Part shown: one piece after another, positions 54,840-64,000 of the stretch | Layout: each line of letters opens with the position of its first letter | Position numbering within the stretch: position 1 is the first letter of the stretch | Assembly: GCF_023856365.1 (NCBI RefSeq) | Contig: NC_064550.1 | Location: 22,631,629 to 22,695,628 of the forward strand | Length of the DNA: 64,000 nucleotides | DNA from: Brienomyrus brachyistius | Lineage: Eukaryota > Chordata > Actinopteri > Osteoglossiformes > Mormyridae | Direction of reading: 5' to 3' | Translations under genes and position numbers: made by a program | Notes under the pieces: generated by a model | What the model was told of the DNA's origin: nothing | What the model saw: only the letters and a program-made list of their open reading frames with translations | Database searches by the model: none

Positions 54840-55612
54840 CCAATACTCATTCACTCAGTATGCTTTTACTTTGCCATTGTTTGCTGCATTCATTCTAAAG
54901 TTAATCATAGTGCACATTTAATGCCCCATTCTTTCAAACTCCCATTCTTCACTTCCTGCTAATGTGTGTTTTTGAACCTCTTTCAAGGACTCAGTCTTCA
55001 GTTTCACTCAGCGTCTATTTACTGTCTCACTCTGTGGAGTACTCATTGTGGAGTACTCATTGTGGAGTACTCATTGTGGAGTACTCATTGTGTACCACTG
55101 TTTTGAGTACTCATGCTTCAGTTTCTCTACATGTGCAAATATTGCTCCAGTTACACAGAGTGTATATTTACTGTCTTATTTTATGCAGTATTCATTCTTC
55201 AAGTTCTCCCAATTTGCATGTACCATTTAACTTTGCGGAGACTTCATTTTCAGCAATTCTTTTCAGTGCTCATTCTTCAGTGTCACTGTGTGTATTTACT
55301 GCTTCACTCTGTGGAGTACTCATGCCATGCCATTCTTTTGAGCACTCATTCTTCAGTTGTTCAAAATGTGCATATACTGCCCCATTCCTTTGAGTACTCA
55401 ATCTTCTGTTGCACTCGGTGTGTATTTATTGTATAATCCTGTGCAGTATTCATTCTTCAGGTTCTCTCAACATGTATTTACTGTCTATTTGCAGAGAACT
55501 CATTCTACCCAGTTCTTCTGGGTACTCATTCTTCAGCGTCACGGCATGTCTTTACTGTCTCGCAGAGTACTCATTCCATGCCATTCCTTTGAGTACTCAT
55601 TCTGTGTAATTA
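54840..55612. repeat. Degenerate tandem repeat with core TGAGTACTCATTCTTCAGT
   Basis: The phrase (G/T)AGTACTCATTCTTCAG(T/G) recurs about a dozen times with TGTATTTACTGTCTCACTCTG between copies, roughly every 45-100 bp. A perfect four-fold repeat of TGTGGAGTACTCAT lies at 55033-55088. No element is recognised. The open frames across it (54962-55393 and others) reflect the repeat, not a gene. Confidence 0.75.
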
Positions 55613-56339
55613 CCACTGTCTACACACCATGCTGTGTGATGGACGCCTCCATCCCCCCCCCCCTTTCTGTCTTAATGGCGGGGGCTCTTGCTGAGACTCG
55701 TCCTTCCCTTTTAAAGCCAACAGCGCAGATCCGCTCCGTCCGCGGAGATCCGCGTGGGCAGGGATACGCTTGGCTCAGGCTGGAACACAGGAATCGGCTT
55801 CGATGAAAACGGACAAAACAAAAGGCCAGAAAAAAGAAAAGAAAAATGGTGTGGGCTGAGAGCCGTGGGACGCTGTAGACTGCTGCGGGATGTTTGAGTG
55901 GCTACAGGGAGAGGCACACACCAGCACGACCCTGAGGGGGTGTGGGGGGAGGGGGCAGGGGGCGGTCTGTGCAGGCCTGGATGCTTTCTCCCATGCTGGG
56001 GATCACTAGGGCTTCAGACGACCAACATGGGGATTGAATCAACATCCACGCGGTTCCCTTCACGCGAACACACCCGTTGGCCCGTTCCGGGAAACGGACA
56101 TCAAAAGCCAGGACCATTCGGACATTTCTGTCTACTTGGTGTGCAAGAAAAAGCGAGTTCCTCGGCGAAAGACCCCGCGTGGCGCTCCAGCGATTTCCGG
56201 ATCCCACTCTGCCCGCAAAGCCTCAGTGATTAAACCAATACTTAACCCTGGATTCCCAGGGCCAAATATGCACTTTCCCCGGATAGAGTGCTCCGGTCCA
56301 ACACCTAGAGTCCAGATCCAGTTAAGCGAACCGGCCTGG

Positions 56340-56900
56340 CATGGCAGAGGAAGCAAAGGGCAGGAGACGGGTAGCCGCCAGGGTGCGAGCTCCGCCAGGC
56401 AGAGAGGAGCACCGCCACTGCAGCACCCCCCCCCCCCGCGGCTGTGAGTGTCAGGCGATAGCCGGCTTAAGTAAACAAGCCAGCCGGCGCGAGATAGGCC
56501 TCCCGAGGCGTGGGTTGATTAAGCAGCTGCGCTCCCATTGGCTGGAGCGTTGCCAGTGGCCCGCGAGCAGGCGGCTGGGTAACAGGCGGGCAGGCCCCCG
56601 GCGCTCTGGCTGCCGCCCGAGCACCCACAGGATGGCGCTGTGCCAGCTCCCCAGCGGGGGCAGGGGGGGGGGGGACAGAAAACAGGGCAGGAAAAAAAGG
56701 GCAAAAACAAAACCGAAAAGGGCGGCGACAAACTGGCCAATGGCAGCCGGGCGCTGCCACCTACCGCAGGTGTGTATGTCTGAGCGCGTCTGTACCAACA
56801 CGAACTGCGTCGTGTCACCTACCCCCCCCCCCACCCCGTCCCCCCTCCAGCTATTTCTCGAAAAAGTGGCCGGAGAACCTCCTAAATTCAGCAATAACTT
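56340..56900. promoter_or_regulatory. GC/CpG-rich segment, possible slc2a4rg promoter
   Basis: CpG-dense sequence with an inverted CCAAT box (CCCATTGGCTGG, about 56536-56547) and a second ATTGG/CCAAT pair near 56737. It lies about 4.1 kb upstream of the first recognised slc2a4rg exon. Assignment is positional. Confidence 0.3.
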
Positions 56901-57554
56901 TATTCCGCAGCCCAAAAAGACCAAACAAACATCACGTGCACGAAAATCAGACACGCCGGGCAAACGTGTAACAGCTGCTGACGCATGCCGATGTTGTTCT
57001 CAGAGAAATAAAAAGAGGAATGAAAGCAGAGAGAATGATCAAAAGAGAGAGGGTGGGGGCTAAAGGAGAGGCTTGGGACCGCCATGAGGCCCCCATTAAG
57101 CTCAGCTTGGCTGGCAGAGGAAGGAGGATCAGAGTCAAGCAAGCAGGACAACCCAAGAGCTCCACTGACTGCCACACCCATTTTGATCCCGCCCACTTTT
57201 TGGCTCCTCCTATTTCCCCAGAGACTGAGGCGGAACTTCTTTGCAAACGAGAGCCGTCATTGGACCACAGACAACTGCGATGGTCCACTAAACATCAGCC
57301 CTGCTTCTATTAAGGAAGTATGTTGCCCGACCTGCAAATAAATATATATAAATAAATATACAAGATTAAAAAAATGACAGCAGCATCCACCCATAATATT
57401 TCTGAAGGATAAATAATGAACAGGTGATGTTAGTAAATTTTTTTGTATTATTTTTTTGCTGTATATTGCTGTTCACCGTTATTTATATAACCCGTTTGGG
57501 CTATTTATGTTCATAATGCACGTCGTTTTGGAATACCGCTCCGCTAGTGAATGT

Positions 57555-57760
57555 TCATGCCGGTATCCTCGGGGGCTCTCCGGTTACCCCCCGCCCCCCA
57601 CATTCCAAAGACGTGCCGTCCCAGACGTCCAAGCCCTCCCCCACCCTCCTCCAGGCCACGTGCCCACCGCATGCTCTTGCACCTACCGGATATACAACCC
57701 ACGTTTCCCAAGGTCGCCTACATCCCCCCCCGGACCCCAACACGAGCAGTGTCATGTAAC
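57555..57760 (+). repeat. SINE-like remnant
   Basis: CACATTCCAAAGACGTGC and surrounding C-rich sequence recall the CAGTCCAAAGACATGC segment of fish SINEs. Degraded. Confidence 0.35.
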
Positions 57761-58389
57761 GTGGTGTAGGTAAACTGATCCCTTAATTCCCGATTCATAG
57801 TCACAAATAAACACCGATTTCTTTACGTGTTCTCCCAACTTGCAAACTGCACGTTAGTCTCGAGGCCTGGAACCAGGAAACTATCTGGCCAAATCGAGAC
57901 ACATTATATGTCGGAAACACAGACTTCCCCGAAGAGCGACGGGTCTAAAAGCAAGCCCGTTACAGCCTGTGAGGACGTCTCACGTTATACATGGTGTCCC
58001 GTAAGCTGATAATGTTTACCTTCAGGGGGCTGTGCGAACTCCCACAGTCAGGCGCCCCCCGGGAAACACGCCGCTATATTTAACGAGCGGCTCGGATTAC
58101 TATCACGCCGCACCTCGAATGCACCCGTCATGCTGCAGCCGCATGCTTGGGCTGGGCGGAGCCGCATCGGCCTCAGGGGGGCCGAGCCCTCTGGTTCCCC
58201 GATAGCTGTACTACTACCCCCCTGCGGAGGAAAGTGTGACCATTCCTGAGAAGGTGGTCTCTACTCTACAGTCAAACAGAAAGGACCGGGACACTCACAG
58301 CGACTGTGAACGTTCGATCGCCCACTGAACAGGCTGGTGCCTCCCAGTCCGAGATTGGCTCTGTTAAAATGACTAGTAACTTCCATCTA

Positions 58390-58530
58390 TCCGTCCGTCC
58401 ATTTTCTGAAACCACTTATCGTGTTCAGAGTCACAGGGGGTCAGGAGCCTATGCTGGATTTTAAGGGCACAAAGCAGGGAACAACCCAAGATCACAGGGC
58501 ACACTCACACACCATTCGACTAGAAACTTT
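58390..58530 (-). repeat. SINE tail remnant
   Basis: CCATCTATCCGTCCGTCCAT followed by TTTTCTGAAACCACTTATCG and CAGAGTCACAGGGGGTC is the common minus-strand tail of fish SINEs. Confidence 0.6.
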
Positions 58531-61227
58531 TGACTCCGTAATCTATTTATCAATTACATACTCTGCCCCACCAACTTCATGCCAAATTTACACAATCTCT
58601 CCCCACCAATCACCATTCTTTCATCTATGTCTTAAACCGTCATTTTCACATGATGTCTATCTTGATATCTATACCCTATTGTTTACTTTTCATTTGCATG
58701 ACGAGCAACAAGAGTGATGTCTCACCTCAGTGTACGGACCTCATGCGCCTGAATTTCACAATAACCGATAATTTGCACAAACTGCAACAGCACAACACAC
58801 AGCATCGGCACGTCACTTTATTTTTTTTTCCAAGGTTCCCTGCATGCACATGCACTGTTGCGCTTTATGCATTTATTATATTTCTCATCCACAAATGCAA
58901 CGTATATATCCACTGGAATGCATCTGACCATTGTCATGATCTATCTATGTGGGTGTGTGTGTATCTACTGTCTGTATGAAAGTCAGAAAGTCTCGCCTGA
59001 ACTTGACCAAAACACCCCCCCACCCCCCCATCTCAAAAGCACACCCAAGGAGCCGCCAGATCCCAGCATCTCAGCTCGGAGGGGGAACGCCAGCCTTGTG
59101 TTTTCAGGAAGTCAGGATGTGTCACACTTTCTGATAGAAGAGGAAGAGACATGTCACATTGTAAACCGTCACATCAGCAGATTTCGTGTTTCCCGGAGCA
59201 GGAGGTTCGGTTCTTTTCGGCACCAAGAGCTCAACCTAAAACAAAAAAATAAAAAAGTACAGCTGCATTCTTTGGACGCCGAAAGCTTGGGAGTAGCAGC
59301 GTGTTGCCGTTTACTGGAGCCTGAGTGAGGTGGAGGCTTGCAAAAGGACCATAGTTGGGCAGGGAAGGCAGATTTTCTGACATGGTGGTACAGTGCATCT
59401 TTTGCAGCCCTCTGGAGGGAGTGTGGCCAAAGTGGGGACCAATAGCAGTTATTTTCCACATTTCGCCCCCTTCAGAAGATATTACCCTGTACTACGGTGC
59501 AAACATTCAAGGCAACGGCTGATGATCTTGACACTGGAACCACATTTATCACTAGTACTGCTAGAAACGTTATGTGCTAAACTGCTGTTACTCTAATCAC
59601 CACTGCCATTACTCTCCCACTAATACTAGCATTAGTACTTCTGTCCCCATTACCTTGTCGCTGGTCCCTTTAACTGTGGAAATCAGTTTATTTGCACTCT
59701 CCATGCCCCTAGTGCGGAGACGTCTTTCTAGCTGTCAGTTTGGGGGCTTCATGCTACAGAAAGTCATTTCCTCCCCGATGTGTGTGAGCAGGACACCCTG
59801 AAATTAAGCAGGGTGGCCCTGCCATCACACCTGAAGAAAGCCAGGTGTCTCTCTCTCTCTCCCCTGGCCCGTGTTTAAGGAGGGCCATCCAGCCAATCAG
59901 GGTCCACATACAAATTCACCTCTACCAATGATGTGTTAGTGCTACCTCCCCCCAGCTCCCAAGCTGAGACACCCCATCTCCCTGCACTAAAGTGCCCTGC
60001 TTAAGGGTCCAAGTGAAGTGCACCCTGGGGCACGATGGGGTCAAGGGTGCTGCCCTCCCCTTTTGTCGCTGGGACAGCATGGCGGAAGGGGGGGCATCCC
60101 TGGGGGAATACACGTTACTCTCCCTCCTCGCTGTCCCACTGTGCTCCTTCTCTCCTTCGCTCCCCTGCCCTCAAGCTACGCTCTTCCCCTCCCCCACCCC
60201 TAATTATAGCAACTGCCCCCCAACCCCTTCCCACTCCCCCCCCCCCATGTTACATAATACCTCTCCACGGTGCAGATTACGCCCCCCCCCCTCCACCACC
60301 CGTGCTAGTCCACAGCCAGGCCGGTTTTCCGCCTGTCTTCAGCCAACACGCAGCTCCTGAGCGGGATTTAAAAGCAGGAGGGGGGCGGGTCGGTTCTTGG
60401 CCAGGCCGCCGCGCGGGGCTTTGTGGGAAAGAAAAGCAGGGGCGATATGAGACACAGATGGGCGGCTGTTTGTGATGAAAAAAGAGGGGAATAGATGCTG
60501 CTTTTCCCTCCAAATTTAAGCCACCCCCTCCAAAAAGCCCGATCTACAGCTGTACGAAAGCCGCGACAGGCCCTGATCCGGAGGACAGCTTACATAATCA
60601 GTCACAGAATGCTGTAACACTCCCCACCAGCAGGAAGTCAAGTGGAAACTGGAAAAATAAGCCTCAAAAACCATTTTTTAGAAGAAAAAAAACATGTATC
60701 AAAGCCTCAAGGTTACACTGTAACTATGGAAACGGGCTGACCAATGAAAAGAGATTTACTTCGTGATCGCGGGCGCCCGTTTCAAAGTGACCAAAAGGCC
60801 TCACCTGCTCAGACGTGAGGGGGTTGCACCATGGGCGTCACATTTCATAAATATTCGTTTGGACCCCCCCACATTTAACATAAAATATTTGTTTTATGCC
60901 AGTGTGTCCCCCCCCCCCACATTCAAAATGCTTCTGACGCCCCGCGCGCACCGGCATGAACATGACATGGCATTCGCCTGTCTCTACAGTAACTTGCAAA
61001 TTCAGTAATATTCTATCCAATTTTTATTATGTAATATCAAACATCTGATTTTATTTTTACTTTGTGTTAGCTATCCTCAGCATAACAAAACAACGCTCGC
61101 AGATCACATTCAAACAGTCACTCTCAAAGGTTATTATCTCGTTTATAAATAGTCACGCCAGCTGAATTACGGTGTTTAAAGTGCTGGCTGGACACGGGGG
61201 GCATCGGTGTGCCGCTCAGTCACTGGA

Positions 61228-61245
61228 GGGGGGGGGGGGGGGGGG
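61228..61245. repeat. Poly-G tract (18)
   Basis: Uninterrupted run of 18 G at the edge of a CpG-rich block. Confidence 0.9.
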
Positions 61246-61309
61246 TGGGGGTGGCTAACCGCAGAGAAGCCGCGTGAATAATTGACAGTCGCTGCTCGTT
61301 ATCGGAGCG

Positions 61310-61560
61310 TAAACAAACAGAGGGGGCCGCGTAGCACCGGCTGGCCGCGCCGCTTCCGCTGAATCACACGCGCGAAATAATAACATGAATAAGAATAAGC
61401 GACGTAAACGAAAACAGCGGCTGCCACGCGTCGTGGCGGGAGGCCGCAGCGTCGGCGAGCGTCAGCGTCACTCGCTAAGCGCCCCGCCCCGCCGATGACT
61501 GTGACGTCATTGCCATTATGTAATACTCGGATGGGCACTGATAATCTACGCTTCGTAGGG
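61310..61560. promoter_or_regulatory. CpG-rich block with CRE and GC box
   Basis: Dense CpG, a GC box CCCCGCCCCGCC (about 61481-61492) and a perfect palindromic CRE TGACGTCA at 61502-61509 within 30 bp. This is typical of a TATA-less CREB/ATF-responsive vertebrate promoter. It could be the slc2a4rg promoter (minus) or that of a gene beyond the window (plus). No transcript can be assigned. Confidence 0.45.
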
Positions 61561-61944
61561 ACTTTCCATTACCGTTAACCCTCGCCGCCACCATAGGCTG
61601 GAAGGTGAATTTGACAGAACCCCACCTGCCGCAGTCATCCCGTCACCAGAGCCGGGCCGGACAGAGGAATCAAAGGAGAACGGGGGGGGGGAGGACAGTC
61701 ATAACCTCGTGGCTCCAATCGCAGGGTTCCCCCCTGGCCCACATCGAGCTGCACTAACCCCCCCCCCCCCCAAGCCCTGACCCACCAGCGTCGCCATTCC
61801 ATCTATCTGCTGTTCTGCAGATCATCCCGGACGCCGGCCTTTTTGCAAATCGCCTGCGCTCACACGTTGTTATATTTATTACAGAATAACATTATACTCC
61901 ATATTAGGTATAATACAGCCATGCATTCACCTTCTAAAACTGCC

Positions 61945-62165
61945 GGTCCTGTACCAGGCTGCGGTAAGCCTGGAGCCTGTCCCAGGAAGCTCAGGGGATG
62001 TGGGACACTCGCGTTGGGATGCCAGCCCGGCACAGGACACACAAGGGCACTTTAAAGACTCAAATTCACCAAACTGGCGTGCATGGAACGCATGAAAACT
62101 CCACAAAACAATCGAACCCGCAACCCTGGGGGCGTAGAGAGCAGTACCACCCACCGAGCCAAAGT
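61945..62165 (-). repeat. SINE remnant
   Basis: On the minus strand: tRNA-like head with B-box GGTTCGATTG at about 62112-62121, and on the plus strand AAGCCTGGAGCCTGTCCCAG, a typical reverse-complement SINE body phrase. Confidence 0.55.
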
Positions 62166-63868
62166 ATGATGACACACTCCTATTATAAAAACATCCAACA
62201 AAGGTGAATAAAGCCCCGCAATAGCCTGACTGGGTAGCCAGGTGTTAAGCGGCAAAACCCTGGCAGGAATCCTGAGTGATACACACATCAGCATAAACAC
62301 TCACTCCACCCACTGGAGATCACTTCCTCCCAGTAAGGCTGAACCCAGGTCACAGAGCTGACCTGCCTCTGTTAGGGGCATCCCTTCGGCTGACTCGTGG
62401 CACGTAAGTTCAGATCTGTCCCTGGAGGAAGCGGGGGAGGGCAGAGCATGACTTGGGGACCTGCCGGCACTATGTTAACGGAAGCATATGTATATATTAG
62501 CTGGATTTTTACATTTATTATTTGCTTCCCCGTTTTTGGGAAACAGGTGGCATCAAAGGCGCGTTCTAGAGTAAATAATTCCGACTGCAAGCGTAAAGTT
62601 TAAGCACGGCTCTTTGCAGGATATGAGCACGTTTTCCGCCCAAGTCACCCCTCATGTGACTAGGAATCACGATCGTCTGCGAGCGCCTGTTATTTCAGTA
62701 AAGGGGGAAATAATCCACAGATGGCTGCCTTTTTATATAGTTCGAGTGGATTTAACAGCACGTACGTATACACGTTAGTAAAATCCCATGCATATCTTTG
62801 AAGGAGGCCGTCCAGTTTCCAGGTCCGGATCAGAAATCGTAAAGTCGGCATTTGCTCGGCGGCGATAATAAAAACTGAAGCCTTTTAAAATATATATATT
62901 TCCTTCCTTGTTTCGTTGATTAACCACAGACTACGTGGGGCACTTTAACTGAAACATATAGGCCTATAACAGAAAAGTAATCATGATAATAAAATTAAAC
63001 ATATTTAACATGCGGTTTGCAGGCGTCTAACGCGGTTTATTCGAGCCCTCACTGCCGCCACAAGTGTGATTTTCTTCAAACCTCGTTTCTTCCTGAAATT
63101 GCAGGCTCACTTAAGCCTTTCCCTTAGTTTCCTGTGTTTGTCAAACACAAACGTGCCATTTCGCTATTTCCCAACATGTATTTTTTTTTTTCTTTTTTTA
63201 TTATTAGGGAGACGTTTCCAAAACGAGACTAACTCGGCAAAGGGCATTTTAATCACCCTCACAAGGCGGACCCTAACATCCCGACCGAGGTTTTAAACTT
63301 TACGATCTTCTTGTACATCAAAAGCCTTAGAGTCCCCCCTTGCATTATTTCCAAGCTAAAACTGACGGTGTTGCCCTGAAACACTATACGACGGTCACAA
63401 TCATTATTTAAGGGAATATATCTTTACTCATTTGAGAATTACACTCTGCTTCTTTAGAGTCCACACCACATGCTTTCAATTACTATGTGTCCTGAGCTGT
63501 TAAGTGCTGATAAGGGGAAAATAGCATGTTTTGTTTTAAATTACAGACACCCGATGGGCTGCACCGAGATCGTATGTTCCCACTCCGATGAGCTTGTGCA
63601 GTATATCACAGGGGGGCACCATAGGCTACTGAAAGGTATACGGCAAATATCACGACGATTACGCACACAGGTACTGGAACTACTGTGGCTGACGCTGATC
63701 CAGAAAAGTTAGAAAGTCAGAACCCAGTAGCCGGTTGGTGCAGGTATCTGTGAATCCGAACTGAAGAGATTTACACGGGGCGGAGAGACGTCGTTAAGAG
63801 CTTTGAGGTCAGCCTTCCCAAACCGGCTAGTAAGTGTAATGCTTGGGAGCCCAAGCCACGCTGCCGCA

Positions 63869-63894
63869 GTGTGTGTGTGTGTGTGTGTGTGTGT
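63869..63894. repeat. (GT)n microsatellite
   Basis: About 13 perfect units. Confidence 0.95.
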
Positions 63895-64000
63895 CACTGC
63901 TCGGACTTATTTTAAAGCCATCCAGAGACATACCATGCCATATTCTGAGCCAAACCAACGATTCTGGTTCCCAGGGGGGTAACACCCCACTGAACAGCAG

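Larger units (their letters stand above)
52264..64000. other. Region upstream of the recognised slc2a4rg exons
   Basis: No further coding exon recognised on either strand; the slc2a4rg first exon(s) are expected here or beyond. Contains GA and CA microsatellites, a 14-bp tandem repeat within a longer degenerate repeat (54840-55612), GC-rich segments at 56.3-56.9 kb and 61.2-61.6 kb, and several SINE remnants. Confidence 0.55.

Noticed and set aside
54962..55436. Overlapping open frames of 107-143 codons
   Set aside because: They follow from the degenerate tandem repeat, which is open in several frames, and show no codon preference or domain.
56451..56963. 170-codon minus-strand frame as the slc2a4rg N-terminus
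   Set aside because: The position would fit, but the sequence does not resemble the SLC2A4RG or ZNF395 N-terminus and no donor in the right phase could be tied to the exon at 52263.
56341..57063. 240-codon open frame on the plus strand
   Set aside because: Lies in CpG-rich sequence with poly-C and poly-G runs inside; composition is low-complexity Arg/Lys/Pro and no family or splice support is seen. GC-rich DNA yields long chance frames.
59780..59830. 5S rRNA-like phrase AAATTAAGCAGGGT
   Set aside because: Only about 14 bases resemble 5S rRNA; no box A, intermediate element or terminator in register.

Overview
This is vertebrate nuclear DNA, most likely from a ray-finned (teleost-type) fish. 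Genes are split by long introns with GT-AG splice sites, and CA/GT microsatellites, tRNA-derived SINEs, Tc1/mariner remnants and hAT-type miniature elements are scattered throughout. Three genes are recognisable from peptide similarity to their human counterparts on 20q13.33: uckl1, zbtb46 and slc2a4rg. Nothing looks prokaryotic, and there is no CRISPR array, operon or phage. A run of exactly 500 N (27597-28096) marks a scaffold gap.

Layout. 81-8631 (+): the 3' part of uckl1 (uridine-cytidine kinase-like 1), eight exons with intact phase, from a putative 17-nt microexon to the stop, covering the end of the kinase region and the whole uracil-phosphoribosyltransferase-like domain. The kinase exons lie upstream of the window. 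Its introns hold a SINE interrupted by a miniature inverted-repeat element and two adjacent Tc1 remnants. 8632-28762: mostly intergenic or intronic DNA with repeats, plus a GC-rich candidate non-coding first exon near 12.4-12.6 kb. 28763-29522 (+): a C2H2 zinc-finger gene (four fingers) that I cannot name. 32325-34933 (+): the last two coding exons of zbtb46, carrying its zinc fingers but broken by at least two, probably four, one-base frame changes. The BTB exon is not visible. 34934-40135: no coding sequence seen, with a repeat pair and a 36-G run. 40136-52263 (-): slc2a4rg, seven coding exons with intact phase and probably a long 3' UTR, convergent with zbtb46. Its first exon(s) are not identified. 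52264-64000: non-coding as far as I can see, with microsatellites, two short-unit degenerate tandem repeats in or near it, SINE remnants, and a CpG-rich block with a perfect CRE at 61.3-61.6 kb that could be a promoter.

The genes do not form a pathway. uckl1 is linked to nucleotide salvage, zbtb46 is a BTB/zinc-finger transcription factor and slc2a4rg is a DNA-binding regulator of the HDBP/ZNF395 family. They are together because of conserved synteny. The most interesting points are the frame damage confined to zbtb46 while its neighbours are clean, the unidentified zinc-finger gene where human has TPD52L2 and DNAJC5, a 17-nt microexon, well-preserved non-autonomous transposons, two degenerate minisatellites and the many long G/C homopolymers.
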